Notes: generated from the letters alone by a model not told the origin. A DNA stretch of 42,507 nt from Thermoplasmata archaeon (GCA_021821785.1 JAKACD010000009.1:1-42507); one strand, 5' to 3'. Shown: positions 1-8,311, counted from the stretch's first letter. Program-made: numbers and translations.

Positions 1-262
1 CCTCGGTCCACTCTTCGCGGAGCGCGCGGGCGACGCCGAGATGGAACCAGGCCTCGGGGTTCTGCGGGGCGAGCGCGACGGCGCGCGCGAGCGCGGATTC
101 CGCCTGGGTCGACTGGCCGAGGTGCGCGAGACAGGCGCCGTAGTAGGACCAGGCCGCGGCGTTCGACGGCGCCTCGCGGAGCACGTCCCGGAAGACCTGC
201 GCCCCCGCCGTGTAGTCGCGGCGCAGGAAGTAGCGTACGCCGAGGTCGAATCGCTGGCTCAC
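1..262 (-). CDS. TPR-repeat protein, 5' part only (cut by window edge)
   Basis: About 87 N-terminal residues are visible; the reading frame stays open to base 1. The proposed GTG start at 260-262 is followed by MSQRFDLG. The sequence shows the 34-residue tetratricopeptide pattern: one repeat contains AAAWSYYGACLAHLG followed by AESALARAVALAPQNPEAW, with the usual W, Y/L, G, A and P spacing, and a second begins at AWFHLGVA. TPR arrays form protein-protein interaction scaffolds. No enzymatic domain is visible, so the partner and role are unknown. It is divergent from ssb. A T-rich box near 295-304 could be its promoter, but its spacing to the GTG (about 37 nt) is poor, so the start is tentative. 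Confidence 0.75.
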   Translation of the reverse strand, partial: MSQRFDLGVRYFLRRDYTAGAQVFRDVLREAPSNAAAWSYYGACLAHLGQSTQAESALARAVALAPQNPEAWFHLGVARALREEWTE

Positions 263-377
263 ACCCGGTACCGCGCCCCGAACGGAGCCGACGGGGAAAA
301 GCCTGCCGACGCGCTCGGGCCCGTGCCGGATCCCCTCGGGACCCCCTTGCCGCGCTACGCCGGCACACGGCGGCGGG

Positions 378-386
378 CTTATATCC
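378..386 (+). promoter_or_regulatory. TATA-like box of ssb
   Basis: CTTATATCC sits in otherwise GC-rich DNA. It predicts transcription starting near 405-412 and therefore a leader of about 130 nt before the ssb ATG, longer than for most genes in this window. Confidence 0.5.
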
Positions 387-541
387 CCGTGATCATCGTA
401 AGCGGTGAGAGGAATCCCAGAGCCCAGCCCGCTTCGAGCGTCCTGCCCGTCCTATTTCTGCGACGAGAGTTCGCGCGGCGAGTCTTCGCTCTCCGATTCC
501 GAAGCGAACGCGAAACGCGAACCCAAGAGGCGAAGAGAGAC

Positions 542-1048
542 ATGGCAGACAAGCCCCTGACAAAAGTGCGAGACCTGACGCCGAACTCGAAGCAAGTGAA
601 CGTGCTGGCCAAGGTGGTCAACATCGGTGAGCCCAAGGAGGTCATGGGCAAGTTCGGCGACCCGCGGAAGGTCTGTGAGGCCGTGGTCGGCGACGACACG
701 GCGACGATCATCCTGTCGCTTTGGAACGAGCAGATCGGCTCGATCACGAAGGACGAGATCGTGCTCATCGACAACGGCTACGTATCCCTCGTGCGCGGCC
801 ACATGCGCCTGAACGTGGGCCGCTACGGCAACCTGTCGAAGTCGACCGAGGCGATCCCCGAGGTCAACCAGACGCTCGACATGAGCCAGCAGGAGTTCGA
901 GAGCGAGCGTCGCTCCTTCGGTGGCGGCGGCTACCGCGACCGGGGCTCCGGCGGCGGCTACGGCGGCGGCGGTGGCGGCGGTGGCGGCCGCTACGGCGGC
1001 GGTGGCGGGGGCGGCCGGGAACGGTCCGACTCCTACAAGCGCTACTAG
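542..1048 (+). CDS. ssb: Single-stranded DNA-binding protein, single OB fold with Gly-rich tail
   Basis: The 168-residue protein has one OB fold (about residues 5-115) followed by a Gly/Arg/Tyr-rich disordered tail ending in Lys-Arg-Tyr. The fold carries the pattern of Sulfolobus-type SSB: a start like VRDLTPNSKQVNV, then EAVVGDDTATIILSLW (Trp61 in the position of a base-stacking aromatic), then MRLNVGRYGNLSKS. Such proteins coat ssDNA during replication and repair, and the flexible tail usually recruits partners. The ATG at 542 was chosen because the fold begins right after it; the frame is open further upstream, but that part has no conserved sequence. The tail is nearly all Gly codons, giving a GGC repeat at DNA level. 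It is distinct from the multi-OB RPA of many euryarchaea. Confidence 0.9.
   Translation: MADKPLTKVRDLTPNSKQVNVLAKVVNIGEPKEVMGKFGDPRKVCEAVVGDDTATIILSLWNEQIGSITKDEIVLIDNGYVSLVRGHMRLNVGRYGNLSKSTEAIPEVNQTLDMSQQEFESERRSFGGGGYRDRGSGGGYGGGGGGGGGRYGGGGGGGRERSDSYKRY
918..1020 (+). repeat. GGC/GGT low-complexity tract encoding the SSB glycine tail
   Basis: Imperfect tandem GGCGGC and GGTGGC units interrupted by TAC and CGC codons encode the Gly-Tyr-Arg tail of SSB. Such tracts are prone to length change by slippage, so tail length may vary between strains. Confidence 0.75.
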
Positions 1049-1083
1049 AGCGGGTCCCCCCGCTCGGCGGCGATCAACCTTTT

Positions 1084-1105
1084 CCCCGCCCTTTCCGGGG
1101 CGGGG
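1084..1105 (+). terminator. Possible stem-loop terminator after ssb
   Basis: CCCCGCCC and GGGCGGGG form an 8-bp perfect stem around the loop TTTCCG. A short T run precedes it (about 1080-1083) and a pyrimidine-rich stretch follows. Archaeal termination depends mainly on U-tracts, which are weak here, so function is uncertain. Confidence 0.35.
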
Positions 1106-1195
1106 CCCCTCTTCTTCGGTCGCGACCGCGCGCCCGCTCCCTCCGAGCTGGGGTGCCGGCCGCCGGGGCCTCAGTCTTCGAGGGGGGGCCTTTGG

Positions 1196-1206
1196 ATTAA
1201 ATAATA
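1196..1206 (+). promoter_or_regulatory. TATA-like box of the thioredoxin-fold/RAM gene
   Basis: ATTAAATAATA is centred 28 nt before the ATG at 1229, which implies a leaderless or nearly leaderless mRNA. It is one of the clearest TATA boxes in the window. Confidence 0.7.
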
Positions 1207-1228
1207 GGGGCCGCTTTTCACGCCGTCC

Positions 1229-1900
1229 ATGGTCGACGAGTCCCGTGAGCTGGTCCTTTACGTGCAGTCCAAGAAAGCCATCACGACCTTCTACCGCCCC
1301 CCTCCGGCCGCCCAGCGTACCCCGATCGGCAGCAGCCCGGGGGGAGCCCCCGGCGCGGCCGAGGAGGCGCAGTCGGTCGGCGAGCCGGTCTTCTTCCTCT
1401 CGGACGACCAGTCCCGCTGTGTCGCGCTGGTGGAGGAGATCGCGGCGAAGCGCGGCTACCACCCGCGGGTCGTCGACATCGAGAAGGTCGGTCGGCTCGA
1501 GCGGCTGATCACCGAGCACCTGCGCGGGGTCCAGAAGTTCCCGGTCCTGATCTCCCCCCTCGGCCGTCGGCTCGAAGGGGTCGAGCAGTTCACGGAGGAC
1601 GAGCTCTCGGCGATCATGCCGACCGAGCTCAAGAGCGTCCGCGCGTTCTCCTACCTCAAGGTGCGCGGCGGCGACCTCGACCGGATCCGTCGGCTCCTCG
1701 AGACGCTCCCCGAGGTCAAGGAGCTCCACTTCCTGACGGGCGACTGGGACATGCTGGTCGTGCTCGACTTCCCGCCGAGCTCGGCGAACAAGCGCCGCGT
1801 GCTCGACTTCGTGACCGACCGGATCCGGGGGATCCCCGAGATCCTCGACACGTCGACGGTCGTTCCCGAGTACACGCTGACGAAGTTCCCGCTCACGTAG
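1229..1900 (+). CDS. Thioredoxin-fold plus Lrp/AsnC RAM-domain protein without HTH
   Basis: The protein has 223 residues. After a polar N-terminus, residues about 52-133 look like a thioredoxin/glutaredoxin-like alpha/beta unit: PVFFLSDDQSRC, then a helix, VVDIEKV, and the cis-Pro-like KFPVLISP. There is only one Cys (Cys64), so no CxxC. Residues about 138-218 match the RAM ligand-binding domain of Lrp/AsnC regulators: AFSYLKVRGGDLDRI, EVKELHFLTGDWDMLVVLD, and a final VVPEYTLTKFP. The DNA-binding HTH normally placed before RAM is absent. RAM domains bind amino acids or similar effectors and form beta-sandwich dimers. A sensory or regulatory role by protein contact is inferred. The gene is nearly leaderless (TATA at 1196). 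It converges on carB, and the two coding ends overlap by 8 nt. Confidence 0.75.
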   Translation: MVDESRELVLYVQSKKAITTFYRPPPAAQRTPIGSSPGGAPGAAEEAQSVGEPVFFLSDDQSRCVALVEEIAAKRGYHPRVVDIEKVGRLERLITEHLRGVQKFPVLISPLGRRLEGVEQFTEDELSAIMPTELKSVRAFSYLKVRGGDLDRIRRLLETLPEVKELHFLTGDWDMLVVLDFPPSSANKRRVLDFVTDRIRGIPEILDTSTVVPEYTLTKFPLT

Positions 1901-4900
1901 CGCGGCGGACCCGACGGCGGCGGGACGTACGGGCCCGCCGGTGCGGAACGACGGGCTTCGGCCGCACGGCCCGTCCACCCTCCGCGGGGGCGCCCGGTTC
2001 GGGCGAGCCGTAGAGCGGGTCGACCGTGAGCGGATGCTCCTCGAGCCAGGCGACGCCCTCGACGTACGCGGCGAACGGCTCGAGGCTCGTGAAGAGCGGG
2101 ATCCCGAGCTCGACCGCGCGGCGGCGCAGGACGTACTCGTCCTCGAGCATCCGTTCGAACTTCTCCTGGGTGAGGGAGAGCGGGACGTTCAGGAGGAGGT
2201 CGACCCGGCCGGCGTCGAGCTCCTCCCGGACGTTCGGGTGCCGGTCGGGCTCCGAGACCTTGTGCAGGATCCGGACCGGGCGGATCCCGTGGTCGAGGAG
2301 GTAGGCCCCCGTGTCCTCGGTCGCCGCGATCTGGAGCCCGAGGGTCCGCAGGCGGTGGGCGATCGGGAGGAGCGCCGACTTGAGCTCCCGGCCCCCGACC
2401 GAGAGGAACGCGGTGCCCCGCTTCGGTATCAGGCGGACGCCGGTCGACACGAGGGCCTTCACGAGCGCGTCGGAGAACGTCGGGCCGAAGCAGGCGACCT
2501 CGCCCGTCGATTGCATCTCGACGCCGAGCAGCGGGTCGGAGCCCGAGAGCTGGAGGAAGGAGAACTGCGGCACCTTCACCCCCCAGCGGTCCGGCGGGAG
2601 CGGCGCGACCCCCTCGCGCGAGAGGGGCCGGCCGAGCATCGCCCGGGCCGCCTCGCGCAGGAGCGGGACCCCCGTCGCCTTGGTCAGGAACGGGAGCGAG
2701 CGGCTCGCTCGCAGATTGAGCTCGATGATCTGGTAGGCGCGGTCCTTGACGAGGAACTGGACGTTGAACGGTCCCTTGATCGCGAGCGTGCGGGCGAGAC
2801 GCGCCGCCGCGTCGAGGAGTCGGTCCTGGACCTCCTTCGGCGTGTGGCGGGGAGGCAGGCAGAACATGGCGTCGCCCGAGTGGATCCCCGCCCGCTCGAC
2901 GTGCTCGAGGATCCCGCCGACGAGGACCCGCTCGCCGTCGGAGATCGCATCGAGCTCGACCTCGTCGGCCCCCTCGACGAACTTCGTGATCACGACCGGG
3001 TGCTCGGGCGAGACGCGGGCGGCCTCGGAGAGGAACCGCGCGAGGTCGTTGCGGCTCCAGATCACCCGCATCGCCTGCCCCGAGAGCACGTAGGACGGGC
3101 GCACGAGAACGGGGTAGCCGACCTCCTCGGCGAAGGCGCTCGCCTCCTCGATCGTCCGGAACGCGCGCCACGCCGGCTGCGGGATCGACAGGCGCTCGAG
3201 GAGCTGGGCGAACCGGGCCCGATCCTCCGCGCTGTCGATCGATTCGGAGGTCGTACCGAGGATCGGGAGGCCGCACATGTGGAGCAGCGGCGTCAGGTTC
3301 TGCGCGAGCTGGCTGCCCACGCAGGTCACGATCCCCGAGAACCCCTCGAAGTCGTGGAGGTCGCGGACTCGCTCGAGCGTGATCTCCTCGAAGTAGAGGC
3401 GATCGGAACGGTCGTAGTCGGTGGAGACGGTCTCCGGGTTCGAGTTGAGGACCGCGACCCCGGGCACCCCCTCCGCCCTCAGCCCGTCGACGAGGTTCAT
3501 CGTCGACCAGTCGAACTCGACGCTCGAGCCGATCCGGTACGGCCCCGCACCGATCACGAGGACGGAGCCCTTCCTCATCGGCCGGATGTCGTCCGCGTCG
3601 GCCCGGTAGGTGAGGTACAGGTAGTTCGTTCGGGCCGGCCATTCGCCGGCCAGGGTATCGATCATCCGCACCCGGGGGCGGATCCCCGCCGAGAGCCGAT
3701 CCCGTCGGACCTCCTCCTCGTCCCGCCGGGCGGCCCGGCCGATCGCCCGGTCGGAGAGGCCGAGCTCCTTCGCCCGCTGGAGGAGCCCGGGGGAAAGCGT
3801 CCCGGTCCGGGGGGCCGCGAGCTCCCGATGGATCGATTCGATCTCCCCGAGCGAATCCACGAACCAGCGGTCGATGTACGACACGCGGCTCACGGTCTCG
3901 GGGTCGATGCCGGCCCGGAGCGCCTCGAGCACGTGCGTGAGGATCGAGGGCGTGGGCTGGGCGAGGTCGGCGAGGATCGCGGGCGGTTCCCGGATCTCGG
4001 GCGGGGGCAGGAGGTCCGACCGCGGGTCTCCCATCCGGACCGCCTTCGAGAGGGCTTCGGGGAACGACGCTCCGATCCCCATCACCTCGCCGACGGACTT
4101 CATCGACGGGCCGAGGCGCCGGTCGGCCCGCTCGAACTTCTCTAGGTCCCAGCGGGGCAGCTTCACGACGACGTAGTCGAGCGCGGGCTCGAAGCAGGCG
4201 GTCGTGACGCCCGTGATGCGGTTCTTGAGCTCGGGGAGCGTGTAGCCGAGCGCGAGCTTCGCGGCGACGTAGGCGAGCGGGTAGCCGGTCGCCTTGCTCG
4301 CGAGCGCGCTCGACCGGGAGAGCCGGGCGTTGATCTCGATCGCGTAGTACTCCTCGCTCGTCGGGTCGAGGCAGAACTGGATGTTGCATTCGCCGACGAT
4401 GCCGACCTCCTCGACGGCCCGCAGCGCGGCCTGGCGCAGCATCTGATACTCGTAGTCCGTGAGGGTCTGGCTCGGGGCGATGACGACGTTGTCCCCGGTG
4501 TGGACGCGCATCCCGAGGACGTTCTCCATGTTGCAGACGGTGAGCGCGTTCCCCTTCGCGTCGCGCACGACCTCGTACTCGAGCTGCTTGAACTCGCCGA
4601 CGTACCGCTCGAGGAGGACCTGGCCGACCGGGCTCGCCCGTAGGCCTCGGCCCACGACATCCTCGAGCTCCTCGGCGGTGCGCGCGACGCCCCCGCCCTT
4701 CCCACCGAGCGTGTACGCGACCCGCACCATCACGGGGTAGCCGAGTTCCCGGGCCGCCTCCAGCGCCTCCTCGTAGGAGTAGACGGCCCGGCTCGGCAGG
4801 GTCGGCACGCGGGCCCGGCTCATCGACCGCACGAACTTCGCGCGGTCCTCGGTCGCCTTGATCCCGCGCAGCGGGGTCCCCAGCACGGCCGTCCCGGTGC

Positions 4901-5225
4901 GCGAGAGCGCGCCGGAGTCGAACAGCTGGACCCCGCAGTTCAGGGCCGTCTGGCCCCCGAAGGAGAGCAGGATCCCGTCCGGGTGCTCCGCCTCGAGGAT
5001 CGGCTCGACGAAGTTCGGGACGATCGGCTGGAAGTACACGCGACCGTGCTTCGGGGGATCGGTCTGGAGGGTCGCGATGTTCGGGTTCACGACGACCGCG
5101 TAGACCCCCTCTTCCTCGAGCGCCTTCAGGCACTGGCTTCCGGAGTAGTCGAACTCGCCGGCCTCGCCGATCTTGAGCGCGCCGCTCCCGAGGAGGAGGA
5201 CCTTCTGGGGCATCGGCCGGCTCAT
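1893..5225 (-). CDS. carB: Carbamoyl-phosphate synthase large subunit
   Basis: The 1110-residue protein is close to the usual 1070-1080 of CarB plus a basic C-terminal extension. It uses ammonia released by CarA, bicarbonate and two ATP to make carbamoyl phosphate for pyrimidine and arginine synthesis. It has the standard duplicated layout. The first carboxyphosphate half begins LLLGSGALKIGEAGEFDYSG and carries an ATP-grasp domain. The second half starts near VLVIGAGPYRIGSSVEFDW. A C-terminal MGS-like allosteric domain follows, containing GIRPVRILHKVSE. The GEAGEFDYSGSQ wording is closer to CAD/CPS-type enzymes than to the E. coli GQGIEFDYSG form. The ATG at 5223-5225 overlaps the carA stop (ATGA), so the pair is translationally coupled. 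The last about 35 residues (Arg/Pro-rich) are not part of the family core. Confidence 0.97.
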   Translation of the reverse strand: MSRPMPQKVLLLGSGALKIGEAGEFDYSGSQCLKALEEEGVYAVVVNPNIATLQTDPPKHGRVYFQPIVPNFVEPILEAEHPDGILLSFGGQTALNCGVQLFDSGALSRTGTAVLGTPLRGIKATEDRAKFVRSMSRARVPTLPSRAVYSYEEALEAARELGYPVMVRVAYTLGGKGGGVARTAEELEDVVGRGLRASPVGQVLLERYVGEFKQLEYEVVRDAKGNALTVCNMENVLGMRVHTGDNVVIAPSQTLTDYEYQMLRQAALRAVEEVGIVGECNIQFCLDPTSEEYYAIEINARLSRSSALASKATGYPLAYVAAKLALGYTLPELKNRITGVTTACFEPALDYVVVKLPRWDLEKFERADRRLGPSMKSVGEVMGIGASFPEALSKAVRMGDPRSDLLPPPEIREPPAILADLAQPTPSILTHVLEALRAGIDPETVSRVSYIDRWFVDSLGEIESIHRELAAPRTGTLSPGLLQRAKELGLSDRAIGRAARRDEEEVRRDRLSAGIRPRVRMIDTLAGEWPARTNYLYLTYRADADDIRPMRKGSVLVIGAGPYRIGSSVEFDWSTMNLVDGLRAEGVPGVAVLNSNPETVSTDYDRSDRLYFEEITLERVRDLHDFEGFSGIVTCVGSQLAQNLTPLLHMCGLPILGTTSESIDSAEDRARFAQLLERLSIPQPAWRAFRTIEEASAFAEEVGYPVLVRPSYVLSGQAMRVIWSRNDLARFLSEAARVSPEHPVVITKFVEGADEVELDAISDGERVLVGGILEHVERAGIHSGDAMFCLPPRHTPKEVQDRLLDAAARLARTLAIKGPFNVQFLVKDRAYQIIELNLRASRSLPFLTKATGVPLLREAARAMLGRPLSREGVAPLPPDRWGVKVPQFSFLQLSGSDPLLGVEMQSTGEVACFGPTFSDALVKALVSTGVRLIPKRGTAFLSVGGRELKSALLPIAHRLRTLGLQIAATEDTGAYLLDHGIRPVRILHKVSEPDRHPNVREELDAGRVDLLLNVPLSLTQEKFERMLEDEYVLRRRAVELGIPLFTSLEPFAAYVEGVAWLEEHPLTVDPLYGSPEPGAPAEGGRAVRPKPVVPHRRARTSRRRRVRRAT

Positions 5226-6418
5226 GCGCGTCGCCTCACGCTCGAGACGAACCGGTCGAAGACGAACCCCGCTTCCTGCGGCCCCGGGTGGCCTTCGGGG
5301 TGGCCCTGCAGCGCGAGGAGGCGGCCGCGCGCATCCCGAAACCCCTCGAGGGTCCCGTCGTCCGGGTTGGTCGCCCACGGGACGAGCCCGGTCCCGTCGA
5401 GCGAGGCCGGATCGACCGCGTAGCCGTGGTTCTCGCTCATGATGAGCGCCCGGCCGTCCGAGAACCAGATTGTCTTGTTCTGCCCCCGGTGGCCGTACTT
5501 GAGCTTGAAGGTGCGCGCGCCCCGCGCGAGCGCGAGCAGTTGCTGGCCGAGGCAGATCCCGAGCGTCGGGAGCTCGCGGTTCGCGGGGCGGCCGAGCTCT
5601 TCGATCGTTGGCGCGAGCTGCTCCGGGTCCCCGGGTCCGTTGCCGACGAGGAGGCCGCGGACCCGACGGCCCTCGAAGCGCGTGGGGACCTCGTGATCGT
5701 ACGGGAGACGCAGGACGGCGACCCGCCGGTCGAGGAGCGCTCGCACGATGCTCGCCTTCACCCCGCAGTCGAGGACCGCCACGACCGGGTCCGTGGCGCG
5801 GCCCCACAGGGTCGGCGACCTCGGTGCGACCTCGGCCATGAAATTCTCGTCCGCGTAGGCCGGGGCCTGGGCGATCGCGCGGGCGAGCTCCGTGTCGCCC
5901 GGGGTCCCGTTGTCCGCCGGCGCGACATCGATCACGCCGCGGACCACGCCTTCGGCGCGCAGGTGCTCGGTGAGGCGCCGCGTATCGATCCCGCGGATCC
6001 CCGGCACGCCTTCCTCCGCGAGCCACGCCTCCAGGCTGCGCGCGCTCGACCAGTGGTTCGGCCGGGTCGTGCCCCGAACGAGGACGCCCCGCACCTGGAT
6101 CCCGTCGCTCTCGAGTTGCGGCAGCCCGACCGCGTCCCGCGCCCCGGCAGGCGGCACCCCGTAGTTCCCGAGGAGCGGGTAGGTGAACGTCAGGATCTGG
6201 CCGCGGTACGACGGGTCGGTGAGCGACTCGGGGTAGCCGACCATCCCGGTCGTGAAGACAACCTCCCCGACGGATCGGGCGGCCGCACCGAAGCCGATCC
6301 CGTCGAACCGGGTCCCGTCTTCAAGAAAAAGGGTCCCCCGCAGCGCGGCGTCCCTCGGCTGGGCCGGCTCGGGCGTCAAGAACCCGACCGCAACGAGGAA
6401 GGGTGTGGCCCTTAACAT
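5222..6418 (-). CDS. carA: Carbamoyl-phosphate synthase small (glutaminase) subunit
   Basis: The protein has 398 residues; E. coli CarA has 382. The N-terminal CarA domain begins at RGTLFLEDGTRFDG and includes TGMVGYPESLTDPSYRGQ. The class I glutamine amidotransferase domain follows, with the Cys nucleophile in LGICLGQQLLA and the His region LKYGHRGQNK. A Glu-containing HPEGHPG completes the catalytic set. It hydrolyses glutamine and channels ammonia to CarB. The ATG at 6418 leaves about 24 residues ahead of the conserved start, so a start nearer 6340-6380 is possible; an AT-rich AAATGTTAAG stretch at the proposed ATG could itself be the TATA box of such a shorter form. It is divergent from the TrxR-like gene. 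Confidence 0.95.
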   Translation of the reverse strand: MLRATPFLVAVGFLTPEPAQPRDAALRGTLFLEDGTRFDGIGFGAAARSVGEVVFTTGMVGYPESLTDPSYRGQILTFTYPLLGNYGVPPAGARDAVGLPQLESDGIQVRGVLVRGTTRPNHWSSARSLEAWLAEEGVPGIRGIDTRRLTEHLRAEGVVRGVIDVAPADNGTPGDTELARAIAQAPAYADENFMAEVAPRSPTLWGRATDPVVAVLDCGVKASIVRALLDRRVAVLRLPYDHEVPTRFEGRRVRGLLVGNGPGDPEQLAPTIEELGRPANRELPTLGICLGQQLLALARGARTFKLKYGHRGQNKTIWFSDGRALIMSENHGYAVDPASLDGTGLVPWATNPDDGTLEGFRDARGRLLALQGHPEGHPGPQEAGFVFDRFVSSVRRRA

Positions 6419-6474
6419 TTGCCGTCGCGCGCGCGGCCGTGCGAGCCTTCGACGCGTCGGCCGACGCGGCGAGG

Positions 6475-6483
6475 CATCAAATC
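6475..6483 (+). promoter_or_regulatory. Candidate TATA-like box of the TrxR-like gene
   Basis: ATCAAATCC lies 27 nt upstream of a GTG at 6506 and 15 nt upstream of the GTG at 6494. It favours the downstream GTG if the transcript is leaderless. Confidence 0.4.
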
Positions 6484-6493
6484 CTCGGTCCGG

Positions 6494-7501
6494 GTGAGCG
6501 CTGGCGTGCCGGGGTTCCCCCGCCTCAAAGAGTCGTACGACTTCGTGGTCCTCGGGGCCGGTCATGCCGGCCTACAGGCGGGCCTCAAGGCCGCCCTCCT
6601 CGGCTACACCGCCCTCCTGATCGACCGGGGGCCGAAGTACTCCCGGTCGTACTATGCTCCGCGCCTCGACAACATCCCGGGGTTCCCCGAGGGGATCTCG
6701 GGGCACGCCCTGCTCGACCGGCAGATCGCTCAGGTCCGCGCGGTCGAGGAGAAGGTCACCTACATCACGCCGGCGCGGGCGCATTCCGCCCGGCGCATCG
6801 ACACCGGCTACGAGGTCACGTTCGAGTGGCTGAAGCAGCGGCACGTGGCGCGCGGCCGGGCGCTCATCCTCGCGCTCGGGGTCGTCGACCGGATCCCCGA
6901 GGTCGGTGGGAAGATCGACCCGATCTTCCCCTGGGCGAACTTCGGGATCGTCGACTTCTGCGTGCTTTGCGACGGCCACACGCTCGGAGGCACTTCGGTC
7001 GCCGTGATCGGGGACGAGGCGTTCGCCGCGCGCACCGCCCTCGACCTGGGCCACTTCGGCCCCCGGTCGGTCGAGCTCCTGCTCCACGGCCGGCCGTTCC
7101 TCGAGAGCTCCCCGCCCGAGGAGCGTGCCGCGCTCCGTTCGGCCCTCGCCGAGCACGCGATCCCGATCGTCGAGCCGACGATCGTCGGCTTCGACGAGAT
7201 CCGCGAGAAGCGCTTCGGCGTCCGCTTCGCCGATGGAAGCCACCGCAGCTACGACAAGGGGTTCAGTGCGCTCGGCTGGTACGACATGCACGAGGCGATC
7301 CCCCGTTCGCTCGGGTGCGCCTTCGACCCGGACGGGTACGTCGTCACCGATGAGGACTGCCGCGCGCTCTCCACCGAGAACGCGGAGCCGATCCCCGGCC
7401 TCTACTGCATCGGCGACCTGCGCAATGGCTGGAACCAGATCCCGGATGCGTGGGCCACGGCGGAGCGGGCCGTCATCCACGCCTACGCCGAGTACTTCTG
7501 A
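6494..7501 (+). CDS. Thioredoxin-reductase-like FAD/disulfide oxidoreductase with degraded NADPH motif
   Basis: The protein has 335 residues from the GTG at 6494 (331 from GTG 6506; either is plausible). The FAD Rossmann motif is FVVLGAGHAGLQAG, followed by NIPGFPEGISG. The redox disulfide is CVLC within FCVLCDG, as in thioredoxin reductases, and the second FAD motif is CIGDLRNGWNQIPDAWA. The central NAD(P)H domain should carry GGGxxA and HRRxxxR. Here it reads VAVIGDEAFAA, and no HRRxxxR is visible. Family knowledge: some archaeal and clostridial TrxR-like proteins, including that of Thermoplasma acidophilum, do not use NAD(P)H, and related groups take electrons from ferredoxin. The electron donor is therefore doubtful, whereas dithiol chemistry is well supported. 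It converges on the HAD gene with a 24-nt gap. Confidence 0.85.
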   Translation: MSAGVPGFPRLKESYDFVVLGAGHAGLQAGLKAALLGYTALLIDRGPKYSRSYYAPRLDNIPGFPEGISGHALLDRQIAQVRAVEEKVTYITPARAHSARRIDTGYEVTFEWLKQRHVARGRALILALGVVDRIPEVGGKIDPIFPWANFGIVDFCVLCDGHTLGGTSVAVIGDEAFAARTALDLGHFGPRSVELLLHGRPFLESSPPEERAALRSALAEHAIPIVEPTIVGFDEIREKRFGVRFADGSHRSYDKGFSALGWYDMHEAIPRSLGCAFDPDGYVVTDEDCRALSTENAEPIPGLYCIGDLRNGWNQIPDAWATAERAVIHAYAEYF

Positions 7502-7525
7502 GCCGAACGGGGACACCGCCCTCGC

Positions 7526-8281
7526 TCACGGGGGGGCGGACGCGGCCACGTCGAGCTGGCGAGCGAGCCCGCGGAGGTCGGGAGCGACCGCGCTCGCCCC
7601 GGCGGCCAGGAACCGCTCCTCGGTCATCGTCCCCGCCGTGGTCTCGGAGGGATCGGGCAGCACCGCATAGAACCGGACGCGGGCGCGCGTCGCGCACTCC
7701 GCATCGATGAGGTGGTCCCCGACGAACAGCGCGCGATCGAGCGGGACCTGCATCTCCCGGAGGAGCAAGAGCAGGGCCTCGGGCTCGGGCTTCGCCGGTC
7801 CCGGCGCGCTCCGGCTGCGGAGGTAGGCAAAGTACGGCTCGAGCTTCGTGCGGAGGAGCGCGCGACGGGCGAACGTCTCGGAGCTGCGCGTGAGCAGGCC
7901 GAGCCGGAACCCGCGCGCCCCGAGCGCCTGGAGGAGCTCGGCGGCCCCGGGCCGGGGCACGGTCCGCGGCAGCGCCTCGAGCTCGATCGCATCGATCCGT
8001 TTCTGATACTCCGCCTCGAACCGGTAGACGCTGCCGTCCGGCGTGCCGCGGGTGCGCATCTCCTCCCGCGCGGACTCCACGATGCGATGGATCGGGTCCT
8101 CGACGGAGAGCCGGCCGGGGGGGACGCCGTGCTCCTCGGCCAGGCGGATCACCTCCGAGCGCATCCGTCGGAAGTCATGCCGGGAGAGGACGAGGGTCCC
8201 GTCGAGGTCGAAGATCACGCCGAGGAGCGGCTCGAGGAAGTGCGGCTCCCGCTCCCGTACGGGCATCTCCTCCCGTCCCAC
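7526..8281 (-). CDS. HAD-superfamily phosphatase (Gph/PGMB-like)
   Basis: The 251-residue protein has all four HAD motifs. Motif I is VIFDLDGTLV, with the Asp nucleophile near residue 25. Motif II Thr is in GLLTRSSETF, motif III Lys in GPAKPEPEALL, and motif IV is FVGDHLIDAE. The helical cap between motifs I and II is of the C1 type seen in phosphoglycolate phosphatase and beta-phosphoglucomutase-like enzymes. It should hydrolyse a small phosphomonoester in the cytosol; the substrate cannot be read from sequence. The ATG at 8281 is supported by a TATA-like box 25 nt upstream, which makes a leaderless mRNA likely. Confidence 0.85.
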   Translation of the reverse strand: MGREEMPVREREPHFLEPLLGVIFDLDGTLVLSRHDFRRMRSEVIRLAEEHGVPPGRLSVEDPIHRIVESAREEMRTRGTPDGSVYRFEAEYQKRIDAIELEALPRTVPRPGAAELLQALGARGFRLGLLTRSSETFARRALLRTKLEPYFAYLRSRSAPGPAKPEPEALLLLLREMQVPLDRALFVGDHLIDAECATRARVRFYAVLPDPSETTAGTMTEERFLAAGASAVAPDLRGLARQLDVAASAPP

Positions 8282-8301
8282 CCGGTCACGCGCGCCGGCC
8301 C

Positions 8302-8311
8302 CCGTTAAGGG
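8302..8311 (-). promoter_or_regulatory. TATA-like box of the HAD gene
   Basis: On the minus strand it reads CCCTTAACGG and is centred about 25 nt upstream of the ATG at 8281. Confidence 0.55.

Noticed and set aside
1941-4145. A 734-codon plus-strand open frame antisense to carB
   Set aside because: It shows the same composition effect, with Glu/Arg/Leu-rich low-complexity translation and no recognisable motif.
1651-5133. A 1160-codon open frame on the minus strand overlapping carB in another frame
   Set aside because: The translation is Arg/Pro/Gly-rich with no domain pattern. It is a product of high GC, where alternate frames lack stop codons, and carB fully explains the region.
5226-6026. 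Upstream extension of the carB frame to about 6026
   Set aside because: The extension is out-of-frame carA sequence; CarB homology starts exactly at the ATG at 5225, which overlaps the carA stop.
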